From positions 4,173,741 to 4,237,740 of the forward strand of contig NZ_CP110848.1 in NCBI RefSeq assembly GCF_026240635.1: a stretch of DNA of 64,000 nucleotides, given 5' to 3'. Below are positions 56,822 to 64,000 of the stretch, piece after piece (positions within the stretch are counted from its first letter, which is position 1; every line of letters begins with the position of its first letter). The translations under genes were made by a program, and so were the position numbers. Source of the DNA: Trichothermofontia sichuanensis B231 (lineage in GTDB: Bacteria > Cyanobacteriota > Cyanobacteriia > B231). The notes below the pieces were generated by a model. It was not told the DNA's origin and made no database searches. It worked only from the letters and a program-made list of their open reading frames with translations.

Positions 56822-57608
56822 GGTACCAACCGGTGAAGAGGAGCAACAGCATACACCCCCCGATCGCTTCCCAGGTATAGCGATGGTCAGGTTGGTACCG
56901 GCGCGCCGACCAGACCCGGATTTCCCCCGTAAACCCGCGTGCAGCTAATCCCAGGGCGGTTTGCCGATAGTGGGCCAGCAGGCGTTGCAGCAGTTGACTA
57001 ACCACCAATCCCAGACTGCGCAGGGTCGTGCGCCACGTGCGGTAGCCTAAACGGGCTTCCTGGGCCGTGAGCAATTCCGTTACAGTTGCCGCCAACACAA
57101 AGATAAATCGATAGATCAGCGACAACAGGTCAGTGATCAGGGACGGACAGCCCCACTGCCTGAGCAAACGGATAATTTCGACAAAAGGCGTCGTCAGCAG
57201 GATGAAGTAAAGACAAGCAGTCATAACCAGCATCCGCCCGAACACCTGACTGGCCTGGGCTATCCCCTGCCAGCTCACATAGACATAGACTGGACCCAAC
57301 CCCAAGCCCTGCCAGATATCACTCTGGTAAGTGAGCCGATGCGCAGCCGGTGCCCAACTGAGAAGCAGGGCCGGTAAACTCATCAGCCAGAAACCGAGGG
57401 GAATTGCCTGTAGGCGCAGGTACACCCCCGCTGGAATCCCCGCGTAGCCAATCGTCCAGCGGGCTAACCAGGCTACCGTTAACCCCTGGGCAGGTAAGGG
57501 CATCAGGTAACCCAGACCCATCAGGACGACGGCAAACGATACCTTGTGGGCAGGGGGTAAGTAGCGAAGGCGATTGCGATAGGCCAGCGCATCAATTTGA
57601 TGGTGCAT
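56805..57608 (-). CDS. cbiQ: Cobalt transporter membrane protein CbiQ
   Basis: 267 residues with about five or six membrane helices. The CbiQ coupling region is ARLGYRTWRTTLRSLGLVVS followed by RQTALGLAARGFTGEIRVWS, which contains the A-R-G motifs that contact the ATPase. The ATG is the last of a 12-bp tandem repeat; earlier copies read ATGCACCCTTGA and stop after three codons. Confidence 0.9.
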   Translation of the reverse strand: MHHQIDALAYRNRLRYLPPAHKVSFAVVLMGLGYLMPLPAQGLTVAWLARWTIGYAGIPAGVYLRLQAIPLGFWLMSLPALLLSWAPAAHRLTYQSDIWQGLGLGPVYVYVSWQGIAQASQVFGRMLVMTACLYFILLTTPFVEIIRLLRQWGCPSLITDLLSLIYRFIFVLAATVTELLTAQEARLGYRTWRTTLRSLGLVVSQLLQRLLAHYRQTALGLAARGFTGEIRVWSARRYQPDHRYTWEAIGGCMLLLLFTGWYHAHRT

Positions 57609-57636
57609 TCAAGGGTGTATTCAAGGGTGCATTCAA
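57602..57636 (-). repeat. 12-bp tandem repeat at the cbiQ start
   Basis: GGGTGCATTCAA occurs three times (first copy short by one base, second with GTATT). On the minus strand this iterates CTTGAATGCACC. It sits in the 106-bp gap between cbiN and cbiQ. Confidence 0.9.
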
Positions 57637-57714
57637 GGGGGCAATTTGTGGCGTGCATTCCAATCGTCTGGAGCCTATTGCTGGGGAATGCGATCGATCA
57701 GAGACCGGGGTCTA

Positions 57715-58110
57715 TCACCCCTGGTTGCGTTGAGCGGGTGGTTGCCCCCCGCCATCATCGCCCCGTTCGCGTCGCGTCGCCAGCCCAGACACAGACCGTC
57801 CTTGATATAGGCCAATGACATAGCCCACAATCCCCGCCCCCATCGCAGCTTGGGCGACAAATAGCAGACTTTCCACTTCGCCACTGACCGGTTGCCAAAT
57901 AGGGTTAAACCAGGGTTCATAGTCGGGAGCCAGGGTGGCGATCGCCGCCTCCGCTTCGCCATCCGCACCGCCATACTCCCCCCCCACAAACAGCAGGGGA
58001 AAAATAGTCAGGGCAATTACTGCTAAGAGCAACCAGCCATTGCCGGCGGTAGGCTGAGTGAGCACCACCTTCCGAGGAGACCCGTCCTGTCGGGGTTCAG
58101 TTTCCTTCAT
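57715..58110 (-). CDS. cbiN: Cobalt transporter subunit CbiN
   Basis: 131 residues from ATG 58110, whose first base starts the ATGA that ends cbiM; the upstream in-frame extension is cbiM sequence read in another frame. Two membrane helices (WLLLAVIALTIFPLLFVGGE and LLFVAQAAMGAGIVGYVIGL) flank a periplasmic loop FNPIWQPVSGEVESLL, exactly the CbiN plan. C-terminal residues are hydrophilic (RRERGDDGGG). Confidence 0.92.
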   Translation of the reverse strand: MKETEPRQDGSPRKVVLTQPTAGNGWLLLAVIALTIFPLLFVGGEYGGADGEAEAAIATLAPDYEPWFNPIWQPVSGEVESLLFVAQAAMGAGIVGYVIGLYQGRSVSGLATRRERGDDGGGQPPAQRNQG

Positions 58111-58985
58111 CAGTGGAATACCTCCTGCGATTGCAGTGAGCTGAGCAATTTGAGTTCCGTTTGAGCGTAGGCTTGTAACCAATTCCAGACCAGGAGGGTC
58201 AATAAGCCTTCACTGATGGCAAGGGGGATCTGGGTGATGGCAAAAATACCAGCAAACTTCAAAAAAGAGGCCATGATGCCGCCACTGGCAGCGGGGAAGG
58301 CAAGGGCAAGTTGTAGGGAGGTGACCACATAGGTTACCAGATCGCCTAGGGCAGCCGCCAGGAAAATTCCCCATTTCGGGTGATTCAGCCTAGTGAGCAG
58401 GTGATAGACCCCATAGGCAACCCAGGGGCCAACGATCGCCATTGAAAAAACATTGGCCCCCAGCGTTGTCAAGCCACCGTGAGCCAGGAGCACTGCCTGG
58501 AAAAGCAGCACCAGACTGCCCAATACCGTCATCACCCCCGGTCCAAACAGAACCGTACCTAGGCCCGTACCCGTTGGGTGGGAGCAACTGCCTGTGACCG
58601 AGGGCAATTTGAGGGCGGACAGGACAAAGCTAAAGGCCCCCGCTAAGCCCAGTAATAATTTAAGTTCAGGCTGCTGGCGCGTGATGCGGGTCAGCGATCG
58701 CACCCCCCAGGCAAAGAAGGGAAGGGACACTAGCCACCACCCCAACGCCCATTGCACGGGTAGAAAGCCCTCCATAATGTGCATTGCCTGGGCTGGTTGA
58801 GCGGTACCGAAGACAAGATAAGCACTCAGCCCGGCCATTGCTGCTAACAGGCGCAAGCGGTACCATTGGTGACCCCATTGTCTGCTGCGCCGCTTTGGGG
58901 GGGATAGGGAACGGACAAGCGAAGCGGCTCCCAGCGCAGAAGCGTCTGACCAGGGATACGCGGAATCAGATTGATGCGTTTCCAT
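58110..58985 (-). CDS. cbiM: Cobalt-binding membrane component CbiM
   Basis: 291 residues. A cleavable signal or first anchor ends in AQPAQA, giving a mature N-terminus MHIMEGFLP, the metal-coordinating Met-His of CbiM/NikM. About seven helices follow ([35 protein letters not shown]). The start overlaps an RNA hairpin that also holds its ribosome-binding site. The 40-residue polar extension before the signal is odd, and a shorter form starting further in would be conventional. Confidence 0.93.
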   Translation of the reverse strand: METHQSDSAYPWSDASALGAASLVRSLSPPKRRSRQWGHQWYRLRLLAAMAGLSAYLVFGTAQPAQAMHIMEGFLPVQWALGWWLVSLPFFAWGVRSLTRITRQQPELKLLLGLAGAFSFVLSALKLPSVTGSCSHPTGTGLGTVLFGPGVMTVLGSLVLLFQAVLLAHGGLTTLGANVFSMAIVGPWVAYGVYHLLTRLNHPKWGIFLAAALGDLVTYVVTSLQLALAFPAASGGIMASFLKFAGIFAITQIPLAISEGLLTLLVWNWLQAYAQTELKLLSSLQSQEVFH

Positions 58986-59001
58986 CTGTACCTCGCAGAT
59001 G
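58983..59001 (-). promoter_or_regulatory. Hairpin masking the cbiM ribosome-binding site and start
   Basis: On the minus strand CATCTG and CAGATG pair perfectly around CGAGGTA. The loop holds the GAGG Shine-Dalgarno sequence and the second arm contains the cbiM ATG. Placed directly downstream of the riboswitch it is the probable expression platform acting on translation. Confidence 0.65.
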
Positions 59002-59010
59002 CATGGATGG

Positions 59011-59244
59011 TCCTCCCATCGGCGGGCATCCTGACTTAACCATTTTGGCGATCAGGGACTCAGGAGAAGTTGGCGGCTGGGTGCGTTTAAGTCTTAGAGT
59101 GAGGGACAGCCCCTCTGCCGCAAACCACGACTCTAGTGCCCAATCGGTTGCCAAAACTGGATCACAGTTGCGGGACAGCACCGGATTTGCACCGGATTTT
59201 CCCCGTTACCTCCGACGGCTGCTCCCCGTCGGAACCGATGTCAT
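59011..59244 (-). ncRNA. Cobalamin riboswitch upstream of cbiMNQO
   Basis: Minus-strand hallmarks in order: a GC-rich stem (GTTCCGACGGGGAGCAGCCG), GGTGCAAATCCGG then GCTGTCCCGCAACTGTGAT, and at the 3' end the B12-box-like AGTCAGGATGCCCGCC. This is the conserved core of the cobalamin (AdoCbl-class) riboswitch. It should lower cobalt uptake when B12 is plentiful. Boundaries are approximate. It ends just before the hairpin at 58983-59001. Confidence 0.92.
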
Positions 59245-59265
59245 CCCCAAGTGTAGCACCCTTGG

Positions 59266-59295
59266 TCTGGACGATTCTGGACGATTCTGGACGAT
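59266..59295 (+). repeat. 10-bp tandem repeat before the sensor kinase
   Basis: TCTGGACGAT occurs three times without interruption, ending 11 nt before the ATG at 59307. It occupies the place where promoter-proximal and ribosome-binding elements would lie. Confidence 0.9.
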
Positions 59296-59306
59296 AAGAT
59301 TCGACG

Positions 59307-60740
59307 ATGTTTCAAGCCACTCGCCGTCGCCTTGCCCTCTGGTATACCGCTGTCACAGCGGTACTGTTGCTCCTGTTTGCCAGTGGGTTTTATGGCTATG
59401 TCCGGGCCACGCTGGTTGATCGCATTGATGACACCCTGAACCATGTGGCTGAAGTCGTGATGCGATCGCTGGTGATCGAACCCGTGAATCCACATCGGGA
59501 AGGGAGCGCTTTGCAGGTGAATGTCGAAGCCAGTTTTCGCCGCAATACCGAGGCGCTGGACGACGATCATATCGATCTAGAGTGGTTCGATGCCGATGGG
59601 GTGTTGCGCTGGTCTACCTTTACTGAACCCCTGGACATTCCCCTACACGTCAACCGCGCGGGAGAAACCATTGCCGTCCCCCGCCATGTGCCTATGTTAG
59701 CAACGCCCCACCCCCCTGCCTTCAGTTTCCCACCCCCGGCAGTAGCGACAGATCGTGGCCCCGATCCCCCCCTGTTGTTGCGGCAGGTGACAGTGCCCGT
59801 GGAAATTGGCCACACCCGATTGGGCTATTTGCGGGTGAGTCATCCCTGGTTTGAGGTGACGAAACCCACCCGACGGTTAATGCTGGATTTAAGTTTGGGA
59901 ACAGCGGCAATGGTGGGGGCGGTGGCGGCGATCGGCTGGTTGCTCTCTGGGCTGGCAATGGAGCCGATCCGGGCCTCCTACCAACGGCTCAAGCAGTTTA
60001 CAGCAGACGCTTCCCACGAACTACGCACCCCGATCGCCCTGATTCAAACTAATGTCCAGGCGGCCCTCGCCGATCCAGACCCAGACCCCCAAGTCCAACG
60101 CCAGCAGTTCCAGGTGGTCGAACGCCTCACCCGTCGCCTTGGTCGTCTAGTGGATGATCTGTTGTTTTTGGCCCGTCAGGATAGCGGCATCGTGCAACCC
60201 CGTCGCGATGCCGTCGATCTGGAGCACGTATTGGCAGAGGTAATAGCCGAGCAACAGGCGATCGCCCAGACAAAGGAGCTAACCCTCATTTGGGTGCCTA
60301 ACGTAACCTCCGACCCAGCCCACCCAGGTGAATCCACAGCGGTCAGGGACTGCATCGAAGGCGATCGGGATCAACTGGTCCGCCTATTTACCAACGTGAT
60401 TAGCAATAGCGTTCAATATACCCCTGCCGGTGGCCAGGTCACCGTTACCCTAACCCCTGAAGCGAACCATCCCCTGGGTCGCCATCTGCAAACAGCCCTT
60501 AAAGTCACGATCCAGGATACGGGCATTGGCATTCCCCCAGACGCCCTGCCCCAGGTATTTGACCGTTTCTACCGAGCCGATCCAGCCCGTAGTCACAGTA
60601 ACGCCGCCGGATCGGGCCTAGGGTTAGCGATCGCCCAAGCGATCGTCGCCAACCACCACGGCCAGATCGAGATTACCAGCGTGCCCCAGCAAGGGACAAC
60701 CGTAACCATTTGGTTCCCATTCGTGCGATCTGGAGCCTAG
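59307..60740 (+). CDS. Sensor histidine kinase, NrsS/RppB-like
   Basis: 477 residues. MFQATRRRLALWYTAVTAVL and the first helix closely resemble Synechocystis NrsS/RppB, which sense nickel or photosynthetic redox state. A periplasmic region (about 35-195, without a visible Met/His cluster), a second helix at about 200-222, HisKA with H237 (ADASHELRTPIALI) and a HATPase (N box NVISNSVQYTPAGG, DTGIGIPPDAL, GSGLGLAIAQ) follow. No response regulator gene is adjacent; upstream is the divergent cbiM riboswitch. That position hints at metal-linked signalling, by inference only. Confidence 0.93.
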   Translation: MFQATRRRLALWYTAVTAVLLLLFASGFYGYVRATLVDRIDDTLNHVAEVVMRSLVIEPVNPHREGSALQVNVEASFRRNTEALDDDHIDLEWFDADGVLRWSTFTEPLDIPLHVNRAGETIAVPRHVPMLATPHPPAFSFPPPAVATDRGPDPPLLLRQVTVPVEIGHTRLGYLRVSHPWFEVTKPTRRLMLDLSLGTAAMVGAVAAIGWLLSGLAMEPIRASYQRLKQFTADASHELRTPIALIQTNVQAALADPDPDPQVQRQQFQVVERLTRRLGRLVDDLLFLARQDSGIVQPRRDAVDLEHVLAEVIAEQQAIAQTKELTLIWVPNVTSDPAHPGESTAVRDCIEGDRDQLVRLFTNVISNSVQYTPAGGQVTVTLTPEANHPLGRHLQTALKVTIQDTGIGIPPDALPQVFDRFYRADPARSHSNAAGSGLGLAIAQAIVANHHGQIEITSVPQQGTTVTIWFPFVRSGA

Positions 60741-60773
60741 CCAGAAAAAAAGCAGAAGCCCACGATTACCTTC

Positions 60774-60801
60774 TCTTCCCTCTTCCCTCTTCCCTCTTCC
60801 C
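60774..60801 (+). repeat. (TCTTCCC)4 heptamer repeat before the dehydratase
   Basis: Four perfect 7-bp copies end 8 nt before the ATG at 60810, leaving no purine-rich Shine-Dalgarno sequence for that start. Later in-frame starts (for example GTG 60840) remain possible. Confidence 0.9.
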
Positions 60802-60809
60802 TCAATATC

Positions 60810-61829
60810 ATGTGCTCTAGCAATATCCTGAGTACCTGTGTGACCGATCTTCCTGTAACCTATGCCGATTTGGCAATAGCAGCGCAACGGCTGGCGGGTC
60901 AAGCCAACCTCACCCCAGTCATGACTTCGCGCACGGTGGATCAACTCACCAGCGCTGAGGTGTTCTTTAAGTGCGAAAACTTCCAACGCACGGGATCGTT
61001 TAAGTTTCGGGGGGCATTTAATGCACTCGCGCAATTGTCGGAAGCTGAAAAACAACGGGGAGTGTTAACCTATTCCTCCGGCAACCATGCCCAGGCAATC
61101 GCCCTAGCGGGTCACCTACTCGGCATTGCCACAACCGTGATCATGCCCCAGGATGCCCCCGCTGTAAAACGGACGGCAACAGCAGGCTATGGGGCTACCA
61201 TTATTCCCTACGATCGCAATCAAACCACCCGCGAGCAGCTAGCGGCCACGATCGCCCAGACACAAGGATTAACCATCATTCCCCCCTATGATTACGGTCC
61301 TGTCGTGGCAGGGCAGGGCACGGCGACGAAGGAGTTGCTAGAGGCTGTTGGTGCGTTGGATTGGCTGTTGGTGGGCTGTGGGGGAGGCGGGTTGTTAGCG
61401 GGGGCGGCGATCGCGGCGAAAACGCTAGCCCCGCACTGTCGCGTGGTGGGCGTGGAACCCAGTCGGGCGGATGATGCCACCCGATCTTTCTATACCAAAA
61501 CCCTCCAAACCGTAACCAATCCCGACACAATCGCCGATGGAGCACGCACCCCTTCCCTAGGGAAAATCACCTTCCCGATCGTGCTGCATTTAGTGGATGA
61601 AATGGTGACGGTTAGCGAGGCAGAAATTATGGCGGCCCTGTTCTTTTTGTGGCAACGTCTCAAGTTGGTCGTAGAACCCACGGGGGCCTTGGCAACCGCC
61701 GCTTTGCTGCATCATAAAATCCCCAGAATGCAAGGACGGATTGGGGTGATCATCAGTGGGGGGAATGTAGATTTGCCCGCAATATTAGCGTTGATCCCCA
61801 GGGAATCGTCGTCTGAAATCTCTACTTAG
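60810..61829 (+). CDS. PLP-dependent threonine/serine dehydratase or racemase
   Basis: 339 residues, fold type II. The PLP lysine is in RTGSFKFRGAFNALAQL, the phosphate loop is VGCGGGGLLAG, and SSGNHAQAIALAG is the substrate loop. The lack of a C-terminal regulatory domain makes it like catabolic threonine dehydratase, serine racemase or hydroxyaspartate ammonia-lyase; a specific name is not justified. The next 190 bp to the TetR gene hold nothing recognisable. Confidence 0.9.
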   Translation: MCSSNILSTCVTDLPVTYADLAIAAQRLAGQANLTPVMTSRTVDQLTSAEVFFKCENFQRTGSFKFRGAFNALAQLSEAEKQRGVLTYSSGNHAQAIALAGHLLGIATTVIMPQDAPAVKRTATAGYGATIIPYDRNQTTREQLAATIAQTQGLTIIPPYDYGPVVAGQGTATKELLEAVGALDWLLVGCGGGGLLAGAAIAAKTLAPHCRVVGVEPSRADDATRSFYTKTLQTVTNPDTIADGARTPSLGKITFPIVLHLVDEMVTVSEAEIMAALFFLWQRLKLVVEPTGALATAALLHHKIPRMQGRIGVIISGGNVDLPAILALIPRESSSEIST

Positions 61830-62025
61830 GAGTTGGGGGACGTGTCACCCGGTCAAGGGTTTTGAGGCCCCAGACTGGGACATGGGTCGAGCGGGCAAAT
61901 CCGAGAAGGTAAAGATTGGATTTGATGTCGAAATGTGAAGGGAGAATCTGTAGTCATGTGAAAATTTGGGGGCGATCGTTGGTTTTCTAGGGCACAATAA
62001 TCGCTACGAGTTAGAGTGAGTGCTC

Positions 62026-62652
62026 ATGCTTCCCAGCCGTAGCTATGCCCCGGCCCCGCCTCAAGAGGCTGAAACCCGCACCCGAATTTTACTCTCTGCC
62101 CGTCGGTTGTTCGCCAATCAAGGGTATGACGGCACCACGACGCGGGATCTGGCTCAGGCAGCGGGGGTGGCGGAGGGAACGTTATTCCGGCATTTTACGA
62201 ATAAGAAAGCCATCCTGGTTGAAGTGGTGACCCAAGGCTGGGTGGAGATTCTCACAGACTTGTTGACAGAATTGAGTGAGATGGGCAGTTATAAGGCCGT
62301 CGCGAAGGTGATGCATCGCCGGATGCTGCATTTCCGTGAAAATGCCGATTTGCTGAAGGTGTGTTTTATGGAGTCCCAGTTTCATCCTGATTTGCGCGAT
62401 CGTATCCAAAAGGAGGTGATTGACAAGATGATGGATGTGGCGGAAGCCTTTTTTCAAACAGCAATGGATCGGGGGGTTTATCGACGGATGGACCCGAAGA
62501 TTGTGGCACGGGTGTTTTTGGGGATGTTTACGGTAGCGGGGTTCAGCCAGGACACGATTATGGAACCGGGGGCATCGCCCAAGGCAATGCAGGAGATGGC
62601 GGAAGGGCTTGCGGATATTTTCTTGAATGGGGTGCTAGCCCCCACCAGTTGA
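62026..62652 (+). CDS. TetR-family transcriptional regulator
   Basis: About 208 residues from ATG 62026 (an in-frame GTG lies two codons earlier). The N-terminal HTH is classic: TRTRILLSARRLFANQGYDG, TTTRDLAQAAGVAEGTLFRH, FTNKKAILVEV. The C-terminal helices (residues about 70-205) form the ligand-binding and dimer part, with no recognisable subgroup. The neighbouring PBP gene is convergent and is not an obvious target. Confidence 0.92.
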   Translation: MLPSRSYAPAPPQEAETRTRILLSARRLFANQGYDGTTTRDLAQAAGVAEGTLFRHFTNKKAILVEVVTQGWVEILTDLLTELSEMGSYKAVAKVMHRRMLHFRENADLLKVCFMESQFHPDLRDRIQKEVIDKMMDVAEAFFQTAMDRGVYRRMDPKIVARVFLGMFTVAGFSQDTIMEPGASPKAMQEMAEGLADIFLNGVLAPTS

Positions 62653-62689
62653 AACGGTCCAGTACTTCTGGCTTCTGTGATGGTCTTGC

Positions 62690-63793
62690 CTACCGACAGG
62701 GGGTTACTTGCGTTAGCAAGGTCGCAATGTGATCAATACCGCTGACGAGGGCTGTGCCATCCTGACTGGGATGGTTGGCCAGAATGCTAAAGGCCACAGT
62801 GCCATAACCAGTACCATCGATATACCCAGAAAGCGCCCGGACCCCCCGTAGGGTTCCCGTCTTCGCATGAACCCGTCCCCGCGCAGGCGAGGATTGCAGC
62901 CGATTCCGGAGGGTGCCGCTCACCCCAGCCACAGGCAGTGTTTCCCGAAAGAGTTTGGCATCCGGTGCGGTCATCATGGCCTTGAGCGTCTGGACTAGGG
63001 CAGTAGGAGTTGCCAAATTCTGGCGCGATAACCCAGACCCATCCACTTGCACAAAACTGGCAGGGTTTACCCCCAGAACGGCTAGAGCATCCCTGGCGAT
63101 CGCACTCCCGCCCATTTGTTTGAACAGGGTATCAGCAGCGGCATTATCGCTCCACCGATGGATGGCCGCGATCGTGTTGGGGAGTGAGGCCGATCGCGCT
63201 TTGAGTGCCGGGTTGTAGATCTGCAACGCAGCCGCTGTAGTGAACAGTTTGTTATTCGAGGCTGGAATGAGGTAGGTATCGGCATTGTGGCTATACAGGG
63301 GCATGGGTGATGTCACCGGCTCGACGAGAACGCCCCAGGTGCTGCCGGCATAACGGGGGCTATTGATGACCGCTGCAATCTGACTGATCAGTTGGGGAGG
63401 GCAAACATTTTCCGCGATCGGGGGGCGGGGGCTAGGCTGTTCCGGGGGCGGAACGGGAATCGGAATGGTCTGGGCGGGTGCTTCCGGGATAGGCCGTGCT
63501 CCCGGTGGCATGATGGGAGTGGGGGAAGCCGGTTGGCGAGCGTTGCCAGAACCCGAAACCCGAACCGTATCGACGACAAAGCCTTGGGCTTGATGAGCAG
63601 CTTGCGGTTGAACGGGAGTCCGGGCCTGGGTTTGAGTCGGATAAGTCTGAGTCGTGCGGACGGGAACGGTGACCGCTGGTCGCTGCTGTGCTAGGGCCGC
63701 GCCACTGTGGCCAACGATCGCCAGGGTGGTGATCAAGGTGGCGGATGGGAGACATCCTTGAAGCCAACCACAAATTCCTCGCATTGTTTTCAT
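62690..63793 (-). CDS. D-alanyl-D-alanine carboxypeptidase, compact PBP4-like
   Basis: 367 residues. A signal peptide (ending ALAQ) and a Pro-rich linker of about 90 residues precede the S13-type catalytic domain: SxxK is PASNNKLFTTA, SxN is RWSDNAAADTL, KTG is HAKTGTLRGV. In DacB-type enzymes about 180 residues of domains II and III lie between SxxK and SxN; here there are about 30, so those domains are absent. It is likely periplasmic and acts on peptidoglycan stem peptides. The last 207 bp of the window (63794-64000) hold no supported gene. Confidence 0.88.
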   Translation of the reverse strand: MKTMRGICGWLQGCLPSATLITTLAIVGHSGAALAQQRPAVTVPVRTTQTYPTQTQARTPVQPQAAHQAQGFVVDTVRVSGSGNARQPASPTPIMPPGARPIPEAPAQTIPIPVPPPEQPSPRPPIAENVCPPQLISQIAAVINSPRYAGSTWGVLVEPVTSPMPLYSHNADTYLIPASNNKLFTTAAALQIYNPALKARSASLPNTIAAIHRWSDNAAADTLFKQMGGSAIARDALAVLGVNPASFVQVDGSGLSRQNLATPTALVQTLKAMMTAPDAKLFRETLPVAGVSGTLRNRLQSSPARGRVHAKTGTLRGVRALSGYIDGTGYGTVAFSILANHPSQDGTALVSGIDHIATLLTQVTPCR

Positions 63794-64000
63794 TCCTTAT
63801 GTCGATCGCTAGGTAGATGGGTTTGACGCGGTAGATCACCCTTGTCCCAGCACAAACCGTCGCATAGCTGTAGCCATGTGCCGAACAAACACTAGAAATG
63901 GACAATGCCAACCCCTAAAACTAGGAGAAAACTTTCCTGGTGAAAGCAGTGATTGCTGAGATCCGTACTAATCCCTGGTGCCCATACCCTTCGCATGGCA

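Noticed and set aside
57597-57818. Plus-strand frame beginning with a V-H-S-R repeat
   Set aside because: It translates the 12-bp repeat and the antisense of cbiN.
1-64000. CRISPR arrays, tRNA and rRNA genes
   Set aside because: No regularly spaced direct repeats of CRISPR size and no cloverleaf or rRNA signature sequences were recognised by eye; a dedicated search (tRNAscan, Infernal) would settle it.

Overview
This window looks like a chromosomal segment of a cyanobacterium with moderately high G+C. HIP1-type GCGATCGC octamers are frequent throughout. Several gene arrangements are typical of the phylum: a fused panC-cmk, the TIGR00303-type cobT, GSA aminomutase for tetrapyrrole synthesis, a NrsS/RppB-like sensor kinase, and a STAND ATPase with the cyanobacterial HTH-like N-terminal domain. 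I saw no rRNA, tRNA or CRISPR array.

Layout. 0-2 kb: three small exported or exported-looking proteins, one of them cut by the window edge, with a clear intrinsic terminator and two miniature elements. 2-9 kb: housekeeping genes (hemL, panC-cmk, gatA), a family-2 glycosyltransferase and an M48 peptidase. 9-15 kb: a non-coding stretch, then a c-di-GMP turnover protein (REC-PAS-GGDEF-EAL) and a hybrid histidine kinase. 15-24 kb: pentapeptide lipoprotein, FAD oxidoreductase, OsmC protein, a 5'-nucleotidase fragment, an ABC ATPase and a giant fused HyuA-HyuB oxoprolinase whose interdomain linker is built from a DNA repeat. 23.8-27.4 kb: an A+T-rich island with a two-gene STAND ATPase/TPR module and an IS630 remnant. 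27-34 kb: a GRDP-like protein, a CAP-RTX gene broken by a 7-bp duplication, an XPB-like helicase, a beta-helix envelope protein and a cysteine desulfurase. 34-45 kb: membrane protein, mobA, nadA, sulfotransferase, a sulfotransferase-glycosyltransferase fusion, lysS and an ankyrin protein. 45.6-47.5 kb: a decayed defence patch (intact methyltransferase, doubly broken toxin-antitoxin pair, Mrr fragment). 47.7-54 kb: a subtilase with a small prodomain-like partner, upp, a second FAD oxidoreductase and cobT. 54-59.3 kb: DUF2079 membrane protein and the cbiMNQO cobalt transporter under a cobalamin riboswitch. 59.3-63.8 kb: sensor kinase, PLP dehydratase, TetR regulator and a compact DD-carboxypeptidase.

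The best-connected functional block is cobalt/B12: riboswitch, cbiMNQO, and cobT 2 kb away on the other strand. A NrsS-like kinase diverges from the transporter.

The window is rich in small repeats. At least two MITE families are present. One has TACAGCCTTTACCT termini that recur beside the IS630 transposase remnant, which suggests its source. There is a 45-nt perfect hairpin in two copies with a compensatory base pair, and a surprising number of short tandem duplications at gene starts, some of which create decoy start codons. The most novel-looking items are the split STAND/TPR module, the repeat-derived linker inside the oxoprolinase, the nested hairpin covering the likely ribosome-binding site of the c-di-GMP enzyme, and the prodomain-like gene beside the subtilase.
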